Assembly (NCBI RefSeq): GCF_028830055.1
Contig: NZ_CP101655.1
Span: 3,854,553-3,918,552 of the forward strand
Reading direction: 5' to 3'
DNA: 64,000 nucleotides
Source: Pseudomonas serboccidentalis
Lineage (GTDB): Bacteria; Pseudomonadota; Gammaproteobacteria; Pseudomonadales; Pseudomonadaceae
Positions 21,326 through 28,763 of this stretch are shown here, piece after piece; position 1 is the stretch's first letter; each line of letters begins with the position of its first letter. The translations under genes and the position numbers were made by a program. Below the pieces are notes generated by a model. The model searched no databases. It saw only the letters and a program-made list of their open reading frames with translations, and was not told the origin of the DNA.

Positions 21326-21565
21326 GTGGCCACCTCTCCTGATGCTCCTGACGCTTACGAACGCATGGGCATGCGCGTTCAGAAAATCATCAATTCTCCC
21401 ACCGCACAAAAAGCCAAAGCCGCACTGATCTTCCGTCTGCCGGACGAGCCGATGGATGCCTGGGAGCAACTGCTCGAGGAAATCGACGAGAACGACAACG
21501 TCACACTCGCCTATCGCGACGATGGCGGCGTGCAGATTTTTTGGGTTGTGCCGAAGGAAGATTGA
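21326..21565 (+). CDS. DUF1654-type small protein, LexA-controlled
   Basis: The 79-residue protein starts at a GTG preceded by AAGGA (7 bases' spacing). An upstream ATG at 21275 is rejected because it lies inside the promoter and LexA box. The sequence (SPDAPDAYERMGMRVQKIIN, then LRLPDEPMDAWEQLLEEIDE-like) resembles the DUF1654 family found in pseudomonads and their phages. Function is unknown. It is the first gene of an SOS transcript and 4 bases ahead of endonuclease I, so a DNA-repair or phage-response role is inferred. Confidence 0.82.
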   Translation: MATSPDAPDAYERMGMRVQKIINSPTAQKAKAALIFRLPDEPMDAWEQLLEEIDENDNVTLAYRDDGGVQIFWVVPKED

Positions 21566-21569
21566 TTCA

Positions 21570-22259
21570 ATGAGTGTCCGCTGTTTTGCTTTGCTGTTGC
21601 TGTTCATCGCGTGTGGTGCCCAGGCTGGCGCGCCCCGCACCTTTACCGAAGCCAAGAAGGTCGCCTGGAAACTGTATGCACCACAATCCACCGAGTTTTA
21701 CTGCGGGTGCAAGTACACCGGCAACAAGGTGGACTTGAAGGCTTGCGGCTACGTGCCGCGCAAAAATGCCAAGCGCGCTTCGCGCATTGAATGGGAACAC
21801 ATTGTGCCGGCGTGGGAATTCGGCCATCAGCGCCAATGCTGGCAGTCGGGCGGGCGCAAGAACTGCACGCGCTATGACCCGGGCTATCAGAAAGCCGAAG
21901 CCGACCTGCACAACCTGGTGCCGAGCATCGGCGAGGTCAACGGTGACCGCAGCAACTTCAGCTATGGTTGGCTACCGGTGCAATCCGGCCAATACGGTTC
22001 CTGCCTGACCCAGGTCGACTTCAAGGCCAAGAAGGTCATGCCCCGCCCGTCGATTCGCGGCATGATCGCTCGCACCTACTTCTACATGAGCAAGCAGTAC
22101 GGTTTGCGCCTGTCGAAACAGGATCGACAGCTATATGAGGCATGGGACAAGACTTACCCGGTGCAAGACTGGGAACGCCAGCGCAACCAGAGCGTGGCGT
22201 GCGTGATGGGACGCGGCAATGAGTTTGTCGGCCCCGTGAATCTGAAAGCCTGCGGTTGA
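21570..22259 (+). CDS. endA: Endonuclease I (exported/periplasmic DNase)
   Basis: The 229-residue protein has a signal peptide (MSVRCFALLLLFIACGAQA). The endonuclease I beta-beta-alpha-metal nuclease motif is RIEWEHIVPAWEFGHQRQCW, followed by EADLHNLVPSIGEVNGDRSN. Paired cysteines (FYCGCKYTG, KACGYV) form disulfides that control activity in E. coli EndA. It is cotranscribed with the LexA-controlled small gene, so the nuclease should rise after DNA damage. GAAGGAAG precedes the ATG. Confidence 0.95.
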   Translation: MSVRCFALLLLFIACGAQAGAPRTFTEAKKVAWKLYAPQSTEFYCGCKYTGNKVDLKACGYVPRKNAKRASRIEWEHIVPAWEFGHQRQCWQSGGRKNCTRYDPGYQKAEADLHNLVPSIGEVNGDRSNFSYGWLPVQSGQYGSCLTQVDFKAKKVMPRPSIRGMIARTYFYMSKQYGLRLSKQDRQLYEAWDKTYPVQDWERQRNQSVACVMGRGNEFVGPVNLKACG

Positions 22260-22274
22260 TTGTCCCACTAAAAG

Positions 22275-22307
22275 AAAAGGCCTCGAACGTGGTGTTCGAG
22301 GCCTTTT
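22275..22307. terminator. Rho-independent terminator between endA and the SIP gene
   Basis: A 14-bp stem (AAAAGGCCTCGAAC with its complement) with a 5-base loop and flanking A and T runs lies between the converging genes and can stop both. Confidence 0.93.
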
Positions 22308-22313
22308 TTGTGC

Positions 22314-23225
22314 CTAGCTGCCTGGCTTGTTGTGGCGCCAATACCCCATCAGGTTGAGCGAGTCGCGCGGGATCCCGCACACCTTGATCAGGTACTTGCG
22401 CAGTTGCATGACCGCCGCGCTTTCTCCGGCAATCCAGCCATAGAATCCTTCAGGGGCGGTATTGGCGATCTCCCAGAGAATGTCTTTGTCGATATCGACC
22501 TCAGCCAGTTCGGCAGCCTGACCGACTGATGGATCATCGGCCGGCAGGAAGGCTTGCTGCACCGCCTGCACCATCAGCGCTCCAGCGACGGTTGCCGGCG
22601 CCTGATCACGAACCAGCCACTGCACCGACAGCCCAGGCCAGTCTGGCACCGGGAGCATGTCTGGCACGCTGTCCACTTCAAAGTACGCCTGAGTCCGGGG
22701 CGGTTCGGCCATGGCGGCCAACTCTTCGAGAATGCCCATGGCTGCCGGCAATGCCGTGGCATCGGCCACCAGCAACACCTGCCTGAGCACCTGCGGTGGC
22801 TTCCATTCGAACCCGCCAGCGTCCTGTGCCGAGAAACCGCTGTCGGGAGCGAGAATCTGCATCGACGCGCCCGGCTGCGCATGCAGCGCCCAGCGCGAAG
22901 CGGGACCGGTCTCGCCATGCAGGACAAAATCGATGTCGACTTCGCCTTGTTCGGCGCGCAAATGACGGAGGGTGTAAGTGCGCATTGCCGGTCGACGGCT
23001 CGCGAGCATCGAACGAAAACGCGCGTACCAACCCTCCTCCTGCGCGAGCCTTGCAGGCGATCCGTCTTCGGCAGGGAAGAACAATTTGACACGCTGGTCC
23101 GGCGCCCAGGTGGCCATGCCACTGATCGAAGGGTCGGCGAGCGTGATCCGCATCATGTGCGGACTTACCAGCGTCTTGCGGTGCAGAACCGCATTGAAGA
23201 GCTTGTAGGGAGCGATGGAAGCCAT
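22314..23225 (-). CDS. Siderophore-interacting protein (FAD ferric-chelate reductase)
   Basis: The 303-residue protein opens MASIAPYKLFNAVLHRKTLV. It has the FAD-binding segment MRTYTLRHLRAEQGEVDIDF near residue 85-105, ending GPASRWALHA, and the C-terminal NAD(P)H-binding half with GEAAVMQLRKYLI-like text and a GYWRHN tail. This is the ViuB/YqjH type, which reduces ferric siderophores in the cytosol to release iron. The start follows CAGGAG. No siderophore genes adjoin it. A 7-bp palindrome lies 28 bases upstream. Confidence 0.9.
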   Translation of the reverse strand: MASIAPYKLFNAVLHRKTLVSPHMMRITLADPSISGMATWAPDQRVKLFFPAEDGSPARLAQEEGWYARFRSMLASRRPAMRTYTLRHLRAEQGEVDIDFVLHGETGPASRWALHAQPGASMQILAPDSGFSAQDAGGFEWKPPQVLRQVLLVADATALPAAMGILEELAAMAEPPRTQAYFEVDSVPDMLPVPDWPGLSVQWLVRDQAPATVAGALMVQAVQQAFLPADDPSVGQAAELAEVDIDKDILWEIANTAPEGFYGWIAGESAAVMQLRKYLIKVCGIPRDSLNLMGYWRHNKPGS

Positions 23226-23252
23226 GCGGAGCTCCTGCAAAAAATCGTGATT

Positions 23253-23271
23253 GACTCGTATAAGACGAGTC
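23253..23271. promoter_or_regulatory. Palindrome upstream of the SIP gene
   Basis: GACTCGT-ATAAG-ACGAGTC is a perfect 7-bp inverted repeat located 28-46 bases ahead of the siderophore-interacting gene. It is short for a terminator, has no T run, and fits a dimeric repressor operator. It does not resemble a Fur box. Confidence 0.45.
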
Positions 23272-23311
23272 GCCTGCGATCTCCTTTAGGCCGCTCCGCC
23301 GAATGTGCTGC

Positions 23312-23680
23312 TTACGGTGCGAGCGGATGCTCCACGATCACCGACTCGACGTTCTGTTTCTTGGCCTTCACCAACGCTGCATCCACTTGCACCTTGCGCG
23401 CTTCAGCCTCGGCCTGGGAGCTGAACGGGCCAATCAGGATCCGCGTCTTGCCGCTGCTGTCCTTGATCACGGTCGGCACGAAAGCGTGCTCGATCAACCA
23501 GCCACTCAGGTCGCTGACAGCCTGAGGCGTTTCGCCGCGTACTTCGAGATCCCACTGCGGAGCGGACGCAGCCGCAGGCGCGGCCGCAACGGCCGTTTTC
23601 GGCTTCTGCACGTCTACACTCTTGCCTTCACCACATCCTGCCAATGCCAGTGCCGCGACCATCCAGACCAATTTGCGCAC
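23312..23680 (-). CDS. SPOR-domain lipoprotein
   Basis: The 122-residue protein has a lipobox (ALALAGC), a short Ala/Pro-rich linker and a C-terminal SPOR-like domain with KTRILIGPFSSQAEAEARKV. SPOR domains bind denuded peptidoglycan glycan at the division septum. The protein is probably an envelope lipoprotein tethered near septal murein. It stands between the SIP gene and rsmE as a single gene. Confidence 0.85.
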   Translation of the reverse strand: MRKLVWMVAALALAGCGEGKSVDVQKPKTAVAAAPAAASAPQWDLEVRGETPQAVSDLSGWLIEHAFVPTVIKDSSGKTRILIGPFSSQAEAEARKVQVDAALVKAKKQNVESVIVEHPLAP

Positions 23681-23930
23681 AACGCTTTCCTCGAAAATCT
23701 CAAAGCGGCGATCTTAACATTCATAAATACTTCGCGAGGCCCGCAAAATGGGCACAAAACAACGAGATTGATGATTGCAGCCTCTGTATAGTTACGCCCT
23801 GGGAATTAATGCCGCATCTGCACGTCAGAAAGAGGCACCCAAACCGTGAGACTTCGCACTAATCTATACGTACCACCGACCTCTGCACTGTCTGAATCAG
23901 GTGCCCTACAAAGCAATCAAGGAGAAGACC

Positions 23931-24125
23931 ATGCTGATACTCACCCGCAAAGTCGGTGAAAGCATAAACATTGGTGATGACATTACGATCACCATCCTCG
24001 GCGTAAGCGGTCAGCAAGTCCGCATCGGCATCAACGCCCCGAAAAACGTTGCCGTACACCGTGAAGAGATTTATCAGCGCATTCAGGCTGGCCTGACCGC
24101 CCCGGACAAGCCACAAACTCCCTGA
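23931..24125 (+). CDS. rsmE: CsrA/RsmE-type post-transcriptional regulator
   Basis: The 64-residue protein [20 protein letters not shown]... keeps the CsrA RNA-binding strands and the [10 protein letters not shown] helix. It binds ANGGA motifs in leaders to block translation and is antagonised by RsmX/Y/Z RNAs under Gac/Rsm control. The 64-residue length and [20 protein letters not shown] core fit RsmE rather than the 62-residue RsmA of fluorescent pseudomonads. Its own SD is AAGGA, an ANGGA site, so autoregulation is possible. I exclude upstream in-frame starts because of the SD position. Confidence 0.9.
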   Translation: MLILTRKVGESINIGDDITITILGVSGQQVRIGINAPKNVAVHREEIYQRIQAGLTAPDKPQTP

Positions 24126-24349
24126 GCCGCATCGCAGTCAGTAGCCAGTTCGTTTGCTCTGCGTAATGACTGGCTAAAGATTCACGCGCCGTACTTGCCA
24201 TCCGCGCCCCAGTCCACTGGGCACGGCGCCTGATATACCCTCGCCTGCGCTTCATTTGCTTCCTTTCCCCTCTTGCAGCGCGATACTACCTGCGGCTGCC
24301 CAGCCTGGCTGTCAGACATTTCCGAGAGAACACAGGGAATTGCTCCCTG

Positions 24350-24805
24350 TTAGCTGAACGTCACGCCTCGCGCCATGCCGGTGGCTGCAATCACCATCAG
24401 CACCAACAGCAGCGCCTCGACGTGACTGATCCGCGCATACAGCTTTGCACGTCCGGTATCGAGCGCCTTGCCTCGCGATAATGCGATCCGCCATTTGACC
24501 AGCGTGATCATCGGCGCCAGCTCTATCAGCAGAATCAACACGAACAGCGTCATCTTCAAATGAAACAGCGGTTGATGCAGATAGTAGTCAGTACCTTTTT
24601 CAAAGCCGCCGAAGGCGCGCATGCCACCGGTTACCAGCAACACCAGCGCGGCAATCCCCCATAGATTATCGGCAAGCAAAACCTGCCTCGCTTCGCCGAC
24701 GCCAGCAGCCAGACGACTGAACGCCGTGCCACGGGCCAACACAGCCCAGAAGCCCAAGGCAAAAGCCAGTAGATGGACAGCAGCAAGAAACCAGTGAACC
24801 AGCAT
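24350..24805 (-). CDS. DUF2214-type four-helix inner-membrane protein
   Basis: The 151-residue protein has four hydrophobic helices (LVHWFLAAVHLLAFALGFWA first, ending VEALLLVLMVIAATGMA). It has no cofactor motif beyond two early histidines. The start is placed at MLVHW, 9 bases after AAGGAG. The pattern matches the DUF2214 family of uncharacterised membrane proteins. It stands alone. Confidence 0.8.
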   Translation of the reverse strand: MLVHWFLAAVHLLAFALGFWAVLARGTAFSRLAAGVGEARQVLLADNLWGIAALVLLVTGGMRAFGGFEKGTDYYLHQPLFHLKMTLFVLILLIELAPMITLVKWRIALSRGKALDTGRAKLYARISHVEALLLVLMVIAATGMARGVTFS

Positions 24806-24954
24806 CGACGAACTCCTTTGAGAAAGCCCTGGAAAACGCCAGTCAGTAGTAGTCGAAAAAACTCGATTACGCCTGCACACAATGATGGGGCTGGAAGGCC
24901 TCGCGCAGGAAGCAGGGAAACAGAAAGCGCGATTCGCCAAATCGCAGGCAAAAA

Positions 24955-24987
24955 AAATCCCAAGCAGCTGATGGAAGCTTGGGATTT
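24955..24987. terminator. Isolated hairpin terminator
   Basis: A perfect 11-bp stem AAATCCCAAGC / GCTTGGGATTT with a run of A on its left side would end a minus-strand transcript. No gene is recognised immediately to its right (24988-25245), so it may have served a gene lost when the adjacent island arrived, or an unannotated small RNA. Confidence 0.6.
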
Positions 24988-25245
24988 AAAAATGCATAAA
25001 CCGTGGTGGTGAACGCGGGGCGAATGTTACTGAAGTTCACGATAAGCAACAACATTTTTTTGATAACCGACCGGTTAAAAATACCGGTAACCCCTTAAAT
25101 ATCCACACTTTTTTAACGGATCAAAAAAAGGAAAGAAAATTATATGAGCAGGCCGTGTTATTTCGAAACACGCTAAGCGCTCAGGGTAACGACAGATGCG
25201 AAGGCGTCGATGAAAGCGACTGGAGCAAGGCCTTGGGTAAATCGC
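24988..25245. other. AT-rich spacer left of the island
   Basis: I see no coding frame here. It contains short ACCGGT repeats near 25070-25095 and otherwise unremarkable sequence before the left direct repeat. Confidence 0.4.
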
Positions 25246-25356
25246 AGACAACAAAAAAGGGCCCACCTTTCGGTGAGCCCTTCTAGACCGCCCAGCAGAG
25301 CGGATTTTGTTTGGTAGGCGCGATTGGACTCGAACCAACGACCCCCACCATGTCAA
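25246..25356. repeat. Left 111-bp direct repeat (attachment-site copy with tRNA-Val 3' end)
   Basis: The block is identical to 31561-31671. It contains the last 45 nt of tRNA-Val(GAC) and the downstream terminator hairpin (GGGCCCACC/GGTGAGCCC). The match stops abruptly inside the anticodon arm, after GTCAA. This is the displaced half of the tRNA left by integration of an element at the tRNA 3' end. Confidence 0.95.
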
Positions 25357-25433
25357 TGTCTGCTTGAGCAAGCTGCAAGCTATGGTGTTCAAGGGCTTCA
25401 CAGAACGCCCATTCACATTATGAGGCGTCAAAA

Positions 25434-25611
25434 ATGGCCACTTTCCGCCCACTCCCCTCCGGCAACTGGAACGCCCAGGTACGGATAAAGGGTAAATCTC
25501 CCCAGTCGAAAACCTTCAGCACTAAGTCAGAAGCAGAGTCATGGGCGAAACAGATCGAAGCCGTAACGATGGATCACAAGCATCACACTATATATACGCT
25601 GGGCGATTCAA
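25434..25611 (+). pseudogene. Tyrosine-type integrase, N-terminal stub only
   Basis: About 59 residues (MATFRPLPSGNWNAQVRIKG, then KTFSTKSEAESWAKQIE) match the N-terminal arm-type DNA-binding domain of island and phage integrases. After HTIYTLGDS the similarity ends and the frame runs into unrelated sequence. The core-binding and catalytic R-H-R-Y domains are absent. The gene begins 78 bases inside the left repeat, the normal place for an island integrase. The element can therefore not excise by itself. Confidence 0.82.
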
Positions 25612-25651
25612 CCAGTGACGCCACAATCCACAACCGTTGCCATCCATTCAT
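25612..25651 (-). pseudogene. Start of a small membrane-protein gene, truncated at the integrase junction
   Basis: On the minus strand a GGAG site and ATG (25649-25651) begin MNGWQRLWIVASL, which looks like the first helix of a small inner-membrane protein. It then runs into the integrase stub near 25612. Two converging gene starts joined tail-less indicate that a deletion removed the sequence between them. Confidence 0.45.
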
Positions 25652-25908
25652 GTTGGTCTCCGTTGGAATGTCTTCATTATCTACCTGGTGGCCGTGCTGT
25701 AGGCGGCTTTGAGTAATCCAGCTACAGCAGGTAAGAACATGATCGCCATCCCCGCTGGGATTCTCAAGCTCCGTCATTCGCCGCTATCAACGCAGTAGAA
25801 GCGCCACGACTTATGCAGGCTGTTCGGCGACGCGGGAATCAATTGGTGAGGGGCATGAATAAGGTCAAAATGCGTTTAACCGCGAATGGTAGACCTCATA
25901 AAACCCTT

Positions 25909-25948
25909 ATAGAATCTATTGTGATTCTATAAAGACTCTGCGTAGAAT
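25909..25948 (+). promoter_or_regulatory. Promoter with overlapping inverted repeat for the RHH-EVE gene
   Basis: The inverted repeat ATAGAATC-N6-GATTCTAT (25909-25930) overlaps the -35 TTGTGA (25919-25924). An 18-base spacer leads to TAGAAT (25943-25948). The next gene carries a ribbon-helix-helix domain, so this may be its own operator. Confidence 0.5.
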
Positions 25949-25998
25949 GCGATACGGACCTGTGTTGGGTCTTTGGATAATCTATGTGGAGTATTTTT

Positions 25999-26622
25999 AT
26001 GAGCGATTTTTTCTCGAAGTTGGAAGCCAAGCGGAAAAGGGCTGCTTTGACTGAGTCGATGACCATACGAGTCACTGTGGAAGAGGATGCCGCAATCAAG
26101 GAGCTGGCGAATGTCTACGACCTTACACGGCAAGATTTAATACACGACTTGATCGTCGAGTACGTACTTCCAGCGTGGAAGAAGGTTGAGTCAGATGCTG
26201 CTAGTCAGATGGCTCCGCCGCCCAGGGATGATGGAAGACTGTTCCATTACGTATTGAATACGAACAAAGCAAACAGCTCTGAAGACCATGAATGGATGAT
26301 CGCAGACGGCATCGCGGCGGCGTTCGAGGATGGGTACAAGGAAAAGATTGACCGTATTAAGAAAGATGACGTCGTGTTTCTTTATGAGTCCGGCAAGGGC
26401 ATCGTGGGCTACGGTAAGGCCAATGGCGAGACCGAGGAGCGTGATCATTTTGGTGTCCCTGGCAAAACTAGATTCCAGCGACTTGATGGCTTTGTTCGGC
26501 TCGAAAAGCCGGTGTCTGCAAAAGATATCTGTGTTCGCTTGGGTCGCACTATCAAGTTTGCTCAGACACTGACCTATATATTCGATGGGAAGAAGCTGCT
26601 CGAATCCCTCGACGGCAAGTGA
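25999..26622 (+). CDS. Ribbon-helix-helix domain fused to an EVE/PUA-like domain
   Basis: This 207-residue protein looks like a two-part fusion. Residues about 18-55 (TIRVTVEEDAAIKELANVYD, then TRQDLIHDLIVEY) have the strand-helix-helix pattern of CopG/Arc repressors. Residues about 75-205 (FHYVLNTNKAN, DHEWMIADGIAAAF, KKDDVVFLYESGKGIVGYGK) resemble EVE/PUA-like domains, which read modified bases in DNA or RNA and are often linked to restriction systems. No nuclease motif is present. The start follows TGGAG; an in-frame ATG five codons upstream is less likely. It is island DNA of lower GC. The assignment is by pattern only. Confidence 0.65.
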   Translation: MSDFFSKLEAKRKRAALTESMTIRVTVEEDAAIKELANVYDLTRQDLIHDLIVEYVLPAWKKVESDAASQMAPPPRDDGRLFHYVLNTNKANSSEDHEWMIADGIAAAFEDGYKEKIDRIKKDDVVFLYESGKGIVGYGKANGETEERDHFGVPGKTRFQRLDGFVRLEKPVSAKDICVRLGRTIKFAQTLTYIFDGKKLLESLDGK

Positions 26623-26696
26623 ATTCGATAAAGGGACGTCTCCGGACGTCCATCGCATTCATTTGGGTACACCCTAGTGACCGTGCGCCGGAAAAT

Positions 26697-26760
26697 ACAA
26701 AATATGTATTCAATAGGGTTTGATTGAGATTATGAATACGTTCATATTTCAAGCCTCTGG
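26697..26760. repeat. Possible resolvase recombination site
   Basis: TATGTATTC and GAATACGTTCATA form an imperfect inverted pair about 20 bases apart, with a further GAATAC just before the resolvase gene. Serine resolvases usually act on such AT-rich inverted subsites directly upstream of their gene. This is suggestive only. Confidence 0.3.
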
Positions 26761-26785
26761 AGGCAAATGAATACAGAGGGCGGGT

Positions 26786-27337
26786 ATGTCGAGCATTGGC
26801 TATGTACGGGTTTCATCCAACGATCAAAACACGGATCGTCAATTGGATGGTGCTGCACTGGATGAGGTGTTCACTGACAAGGTGTCAGGCGCTACAACAG
26901 AACGTCCAGAGTTGCAGGCGATGCTTCGTCACATTCGCAAAGGTGATGTTCTCCACGTCCACAGCATCGACCGTCTGGCTCGTTCATTGGAAGACTTGCT
27001 GTCTTTGGTGAAAGGAATGATTGCAAAGGGTGTCGAGGTGCAGTTCCACAAGGAGGGGCTCCACTTCACTGGTGAAGCCAGTCCTATGCAGGAACTCATG
27101 CTCGGCCTGCTGGGAAGCGTTGCTCAGTTCGAGCGTGCATTGATCCGAGAGCGTCAGGCGGAAGGTATCCAGAAGGCCAAGGCAGCGGGCGTTTACAAAG
27201 GACGTGTAAAGACGGTGAATGATGAAGCCATTCGCAAGGCTATGGCAGAAGACGGGGCTTCATTTCGCAAAGTAGCAAAAGCTCTTGGCGTGAGTCTGAG
27301 CAGTGTACAACGGGCTATGAAAAACCAGCCTCTCTGA
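26786..27337 (+). CDS. Serine recombinase (resolvase/invertase)
   Basis: The 183-residue protein has the catalytic serine in YVRVSSNDQNTDRQLDG and the active-site region HSIDRLARSLEDLL. The long helix segment GSVAQFERALIRERQAEG and a C-terminal helix-turn-helix (SFRKVAKALGVSLSSVQRAM) follow. All expected residues are present and the length is that of Tn3 resolvases and DNA invertases. No transposase accompanies it. It may resolve dimers, act on the inverted repeats upstream, or be a leftover of a transposon. Confidence 0.93.
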   Translation: MSSIGYVRVSSNDQNTDRQLDGAALDEVFTDKVSGATTERPELQAMLRHIRKGDVLHVHSIDRLARSLEDLLSLVKGMIAKGVEVQFHKEGLHFTGEASPMQELMLGLLGSVAQFERALIRERQAEGIQKAKAAGVYKGRVKTVNDEAIRKAMAEDGASFRKVAKALGVSLSSVQRAMKNQPL

Positions 27338-27693
27338 AGACCCCACAAGTTCGCTCAAGGTGAGCTTTGTTGGCCTAGCCCGTTGACTGGGCCTGAAGAG
27401 GCGGTCTCTGAGGGGGCTTGAGAGGCCTCTGGTGACAGAGGGTTATTTCTATATTACTTAGCTTTCTATTTACTTCCGTTGCGCTGTGTTAAGCACCCCA
27501 GATAGGTCGCAAGATTATTTTCTGGCTGGAAAACCCAGACGAGTCTCGAATTGCATCGAAAAAAATCGGCGGGTATGGGGTAGTTTGGCAGGAGGGGCAC
27601 GCTGGGGGGGGCAAGCTGTAGCTTTTTCTATTCGCTTCTCATACTCTCCGACAAGAATCTATCACACAGTGCTGGCAGCAGGGACGAAATCAA
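27338..27693. other. 356-bp intergenic region with hairpins
   Basis: No convincing gene is present. It contains a hairpin GGCCTAGCCCG/TGGGCC near 27372-27395 and the palindrome AGAGGCCTCT near 27421-27432. A GTG-started frame of 71 codons (27486-27701) ends inside the start of the next gene, but it has no ribosome-binding site and a G-run-rich sequence, so I do not call it. The promoter of the Rel-like gene must lie here. Confidence 0.4.
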
Positions 27694-28716
27694 TTGAATG
27701 ACATGGTTGTAGGTTTCCCAGGTGGTTCAAAGTCACGCGTTAATGCTGCTGGCTATAGCATCCGTGACCAGCGTGCGAGCATTGAAGATATGCACGTAAT
27801 TGACGAGTGGCGAGCCGCCCACCGTATCGTTTTGAACACCTTTCAAGCGAGCCTACGAAGTCGCACTCGAGGCAAGCAAATCGTTGTCGCTCAAAGGCAT
27901 AAACGTAAGAACACGATTTTCCATAAATTGATGCGACTTCCAAAGATGGAATTGTCCCGCATGGATGATGTAGCGGGGTGTCGCCTTATATTTCGCTCGA
28001 TTGAAGAGCTATATGAGTTTCGAGAGAGTTTTCATAAAGCACGATTCAACCATAAACGGAAAAATGAAGTAGATAAGTATGACTACATCAAGCGCCCAAA
28101 ACAAACGGGCTACAGGGGTATTCATGATGTCTACTCATATGACGTGCGGTCAAAAAACGGTGATCAGTACCGCGGGCTTTTGCTCGAAATCCAGTATCGA
28201 ACGTTAGTTCAGCATGCTTGGGCAACGGCAGTTGAAGTGATTGGATTTATCACTGAAAGTCAGCCTAAGTTCCAGCAGGGCGATAAACGATATGAAAATT
28301 GCATGGCTCTCGCTAGCGAGATTCTCAGTAGAGCTCACGAAGGAAAGACTGGCCCATTTCCTGACTATAGCAATGGGGAGCTGCTTCAGCGATTTGAAGA
28401 TGTCGATAAAGAGATTCATATTATCAGAACCCTCACAGGGCTGAATTCTTCGGAAACTGTGTACACAGATAGTCGTAACTCCATTCTTATATTCAAGGAT
28501 GATGGTAGTCTCGAAGTGAAGAGCTTTAAAGAAGCGCCAGACGCATTAAGGGAGCTATTTCGATTGGAGAGAGACTTTCCCACACTTGATGTAGTTCTGG
28601 TTAAGGCGGACACGAACGAAGAAATTCGAATGGCATTTAAGAACTACTTCTCTGACGCAAAGGATTTCATCAAGCTGCTGACGGACGGACAGCGAATCCT
28701 TGAGTTGATTGCCTGA
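27694..28716 (+). CDS. Stand-alone RelA/SpoT synthetase-domain protein
   Basis: This 340-residue protein has a nucleotide pyrophosphokinase domain at about residues 50-190. Motifs are HKRKNTIFHKLMR (ATP-binding basic residues), RMDDVAGCRLIF (metal Asp), TGYRGIHDVY (Tyr and His) and LLLEIQYRTLVQHAW (catalytic Glu in ExQ), so the site looks intact. There is no HD hydrolase and no TGS/ACT domain. A C-terminal domain (about 200-340) of unknown type follows. Such proteins include small alarmone synthetases and toxic synthetases of toxin-antitoxin or phage-defence systems. The start is TTG with AGGGA upstream, or ATG three codons later. No separate antitoxin gene adjoins it. Confidence 0.85.
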   Translation: MNDMVVGFPGGSKSRVNAAGYSIRDQRASIEDMHVIDEWRAAHRIVLNTFQASLRSRTRGKQIVVAQRHKRKNTIFHKLMRLPKMELSRMDDVAGCRLIFRSIEELYEFRESFHKARFNHKRKNEVDKYDYIKRPKQTGYRGIHDVYSYDVRSKNGDQYRGLLLEIQYRTLVQHAWATAVEVIGFITESQPKFQQGDKRYENCMALASEILSRAHEGKTGPFPDYSNGELLQRFEDVDKEIHIIRTLTGLNSSETVYTDSRNSILIFKDDGSLEVKSFKEAPDALRELFRLERDFPTLDVVLVKADTNEEIRMAFKNYFSDAKDFIKLLTDGQRILELIA

Positions 28717-28732
28717 GCCTGCAAGAGCCCAG

Positions 28733-28756
28733 AGCCCGCCGTTGAGCGGGCTTTTC
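28733..28756. terminator. Terminator between the Rel-like and immunity genes
   Basis: Stem AGCCCGC / GCGGGCT with a 10-base-or-shorter loop, followed by a T-rich tract, lies between the two converging genes. Confidence 0.8.
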
Positions 28757-28763
28757 TTTTCTC

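Noticed and set aside
24142..24175. Terminator after rsmE (AGCCAGT / ACTGGCT)
   Set aside because: The loop is 19 bases and no T tract follows, so it is too weak to call.
27694..28716. Naming the Rel-like protein as a specific toxSAS or CapRel member
   Set aside because: Subfamily cannot be decided by eye; only the synthetase fold and motifs are supported.
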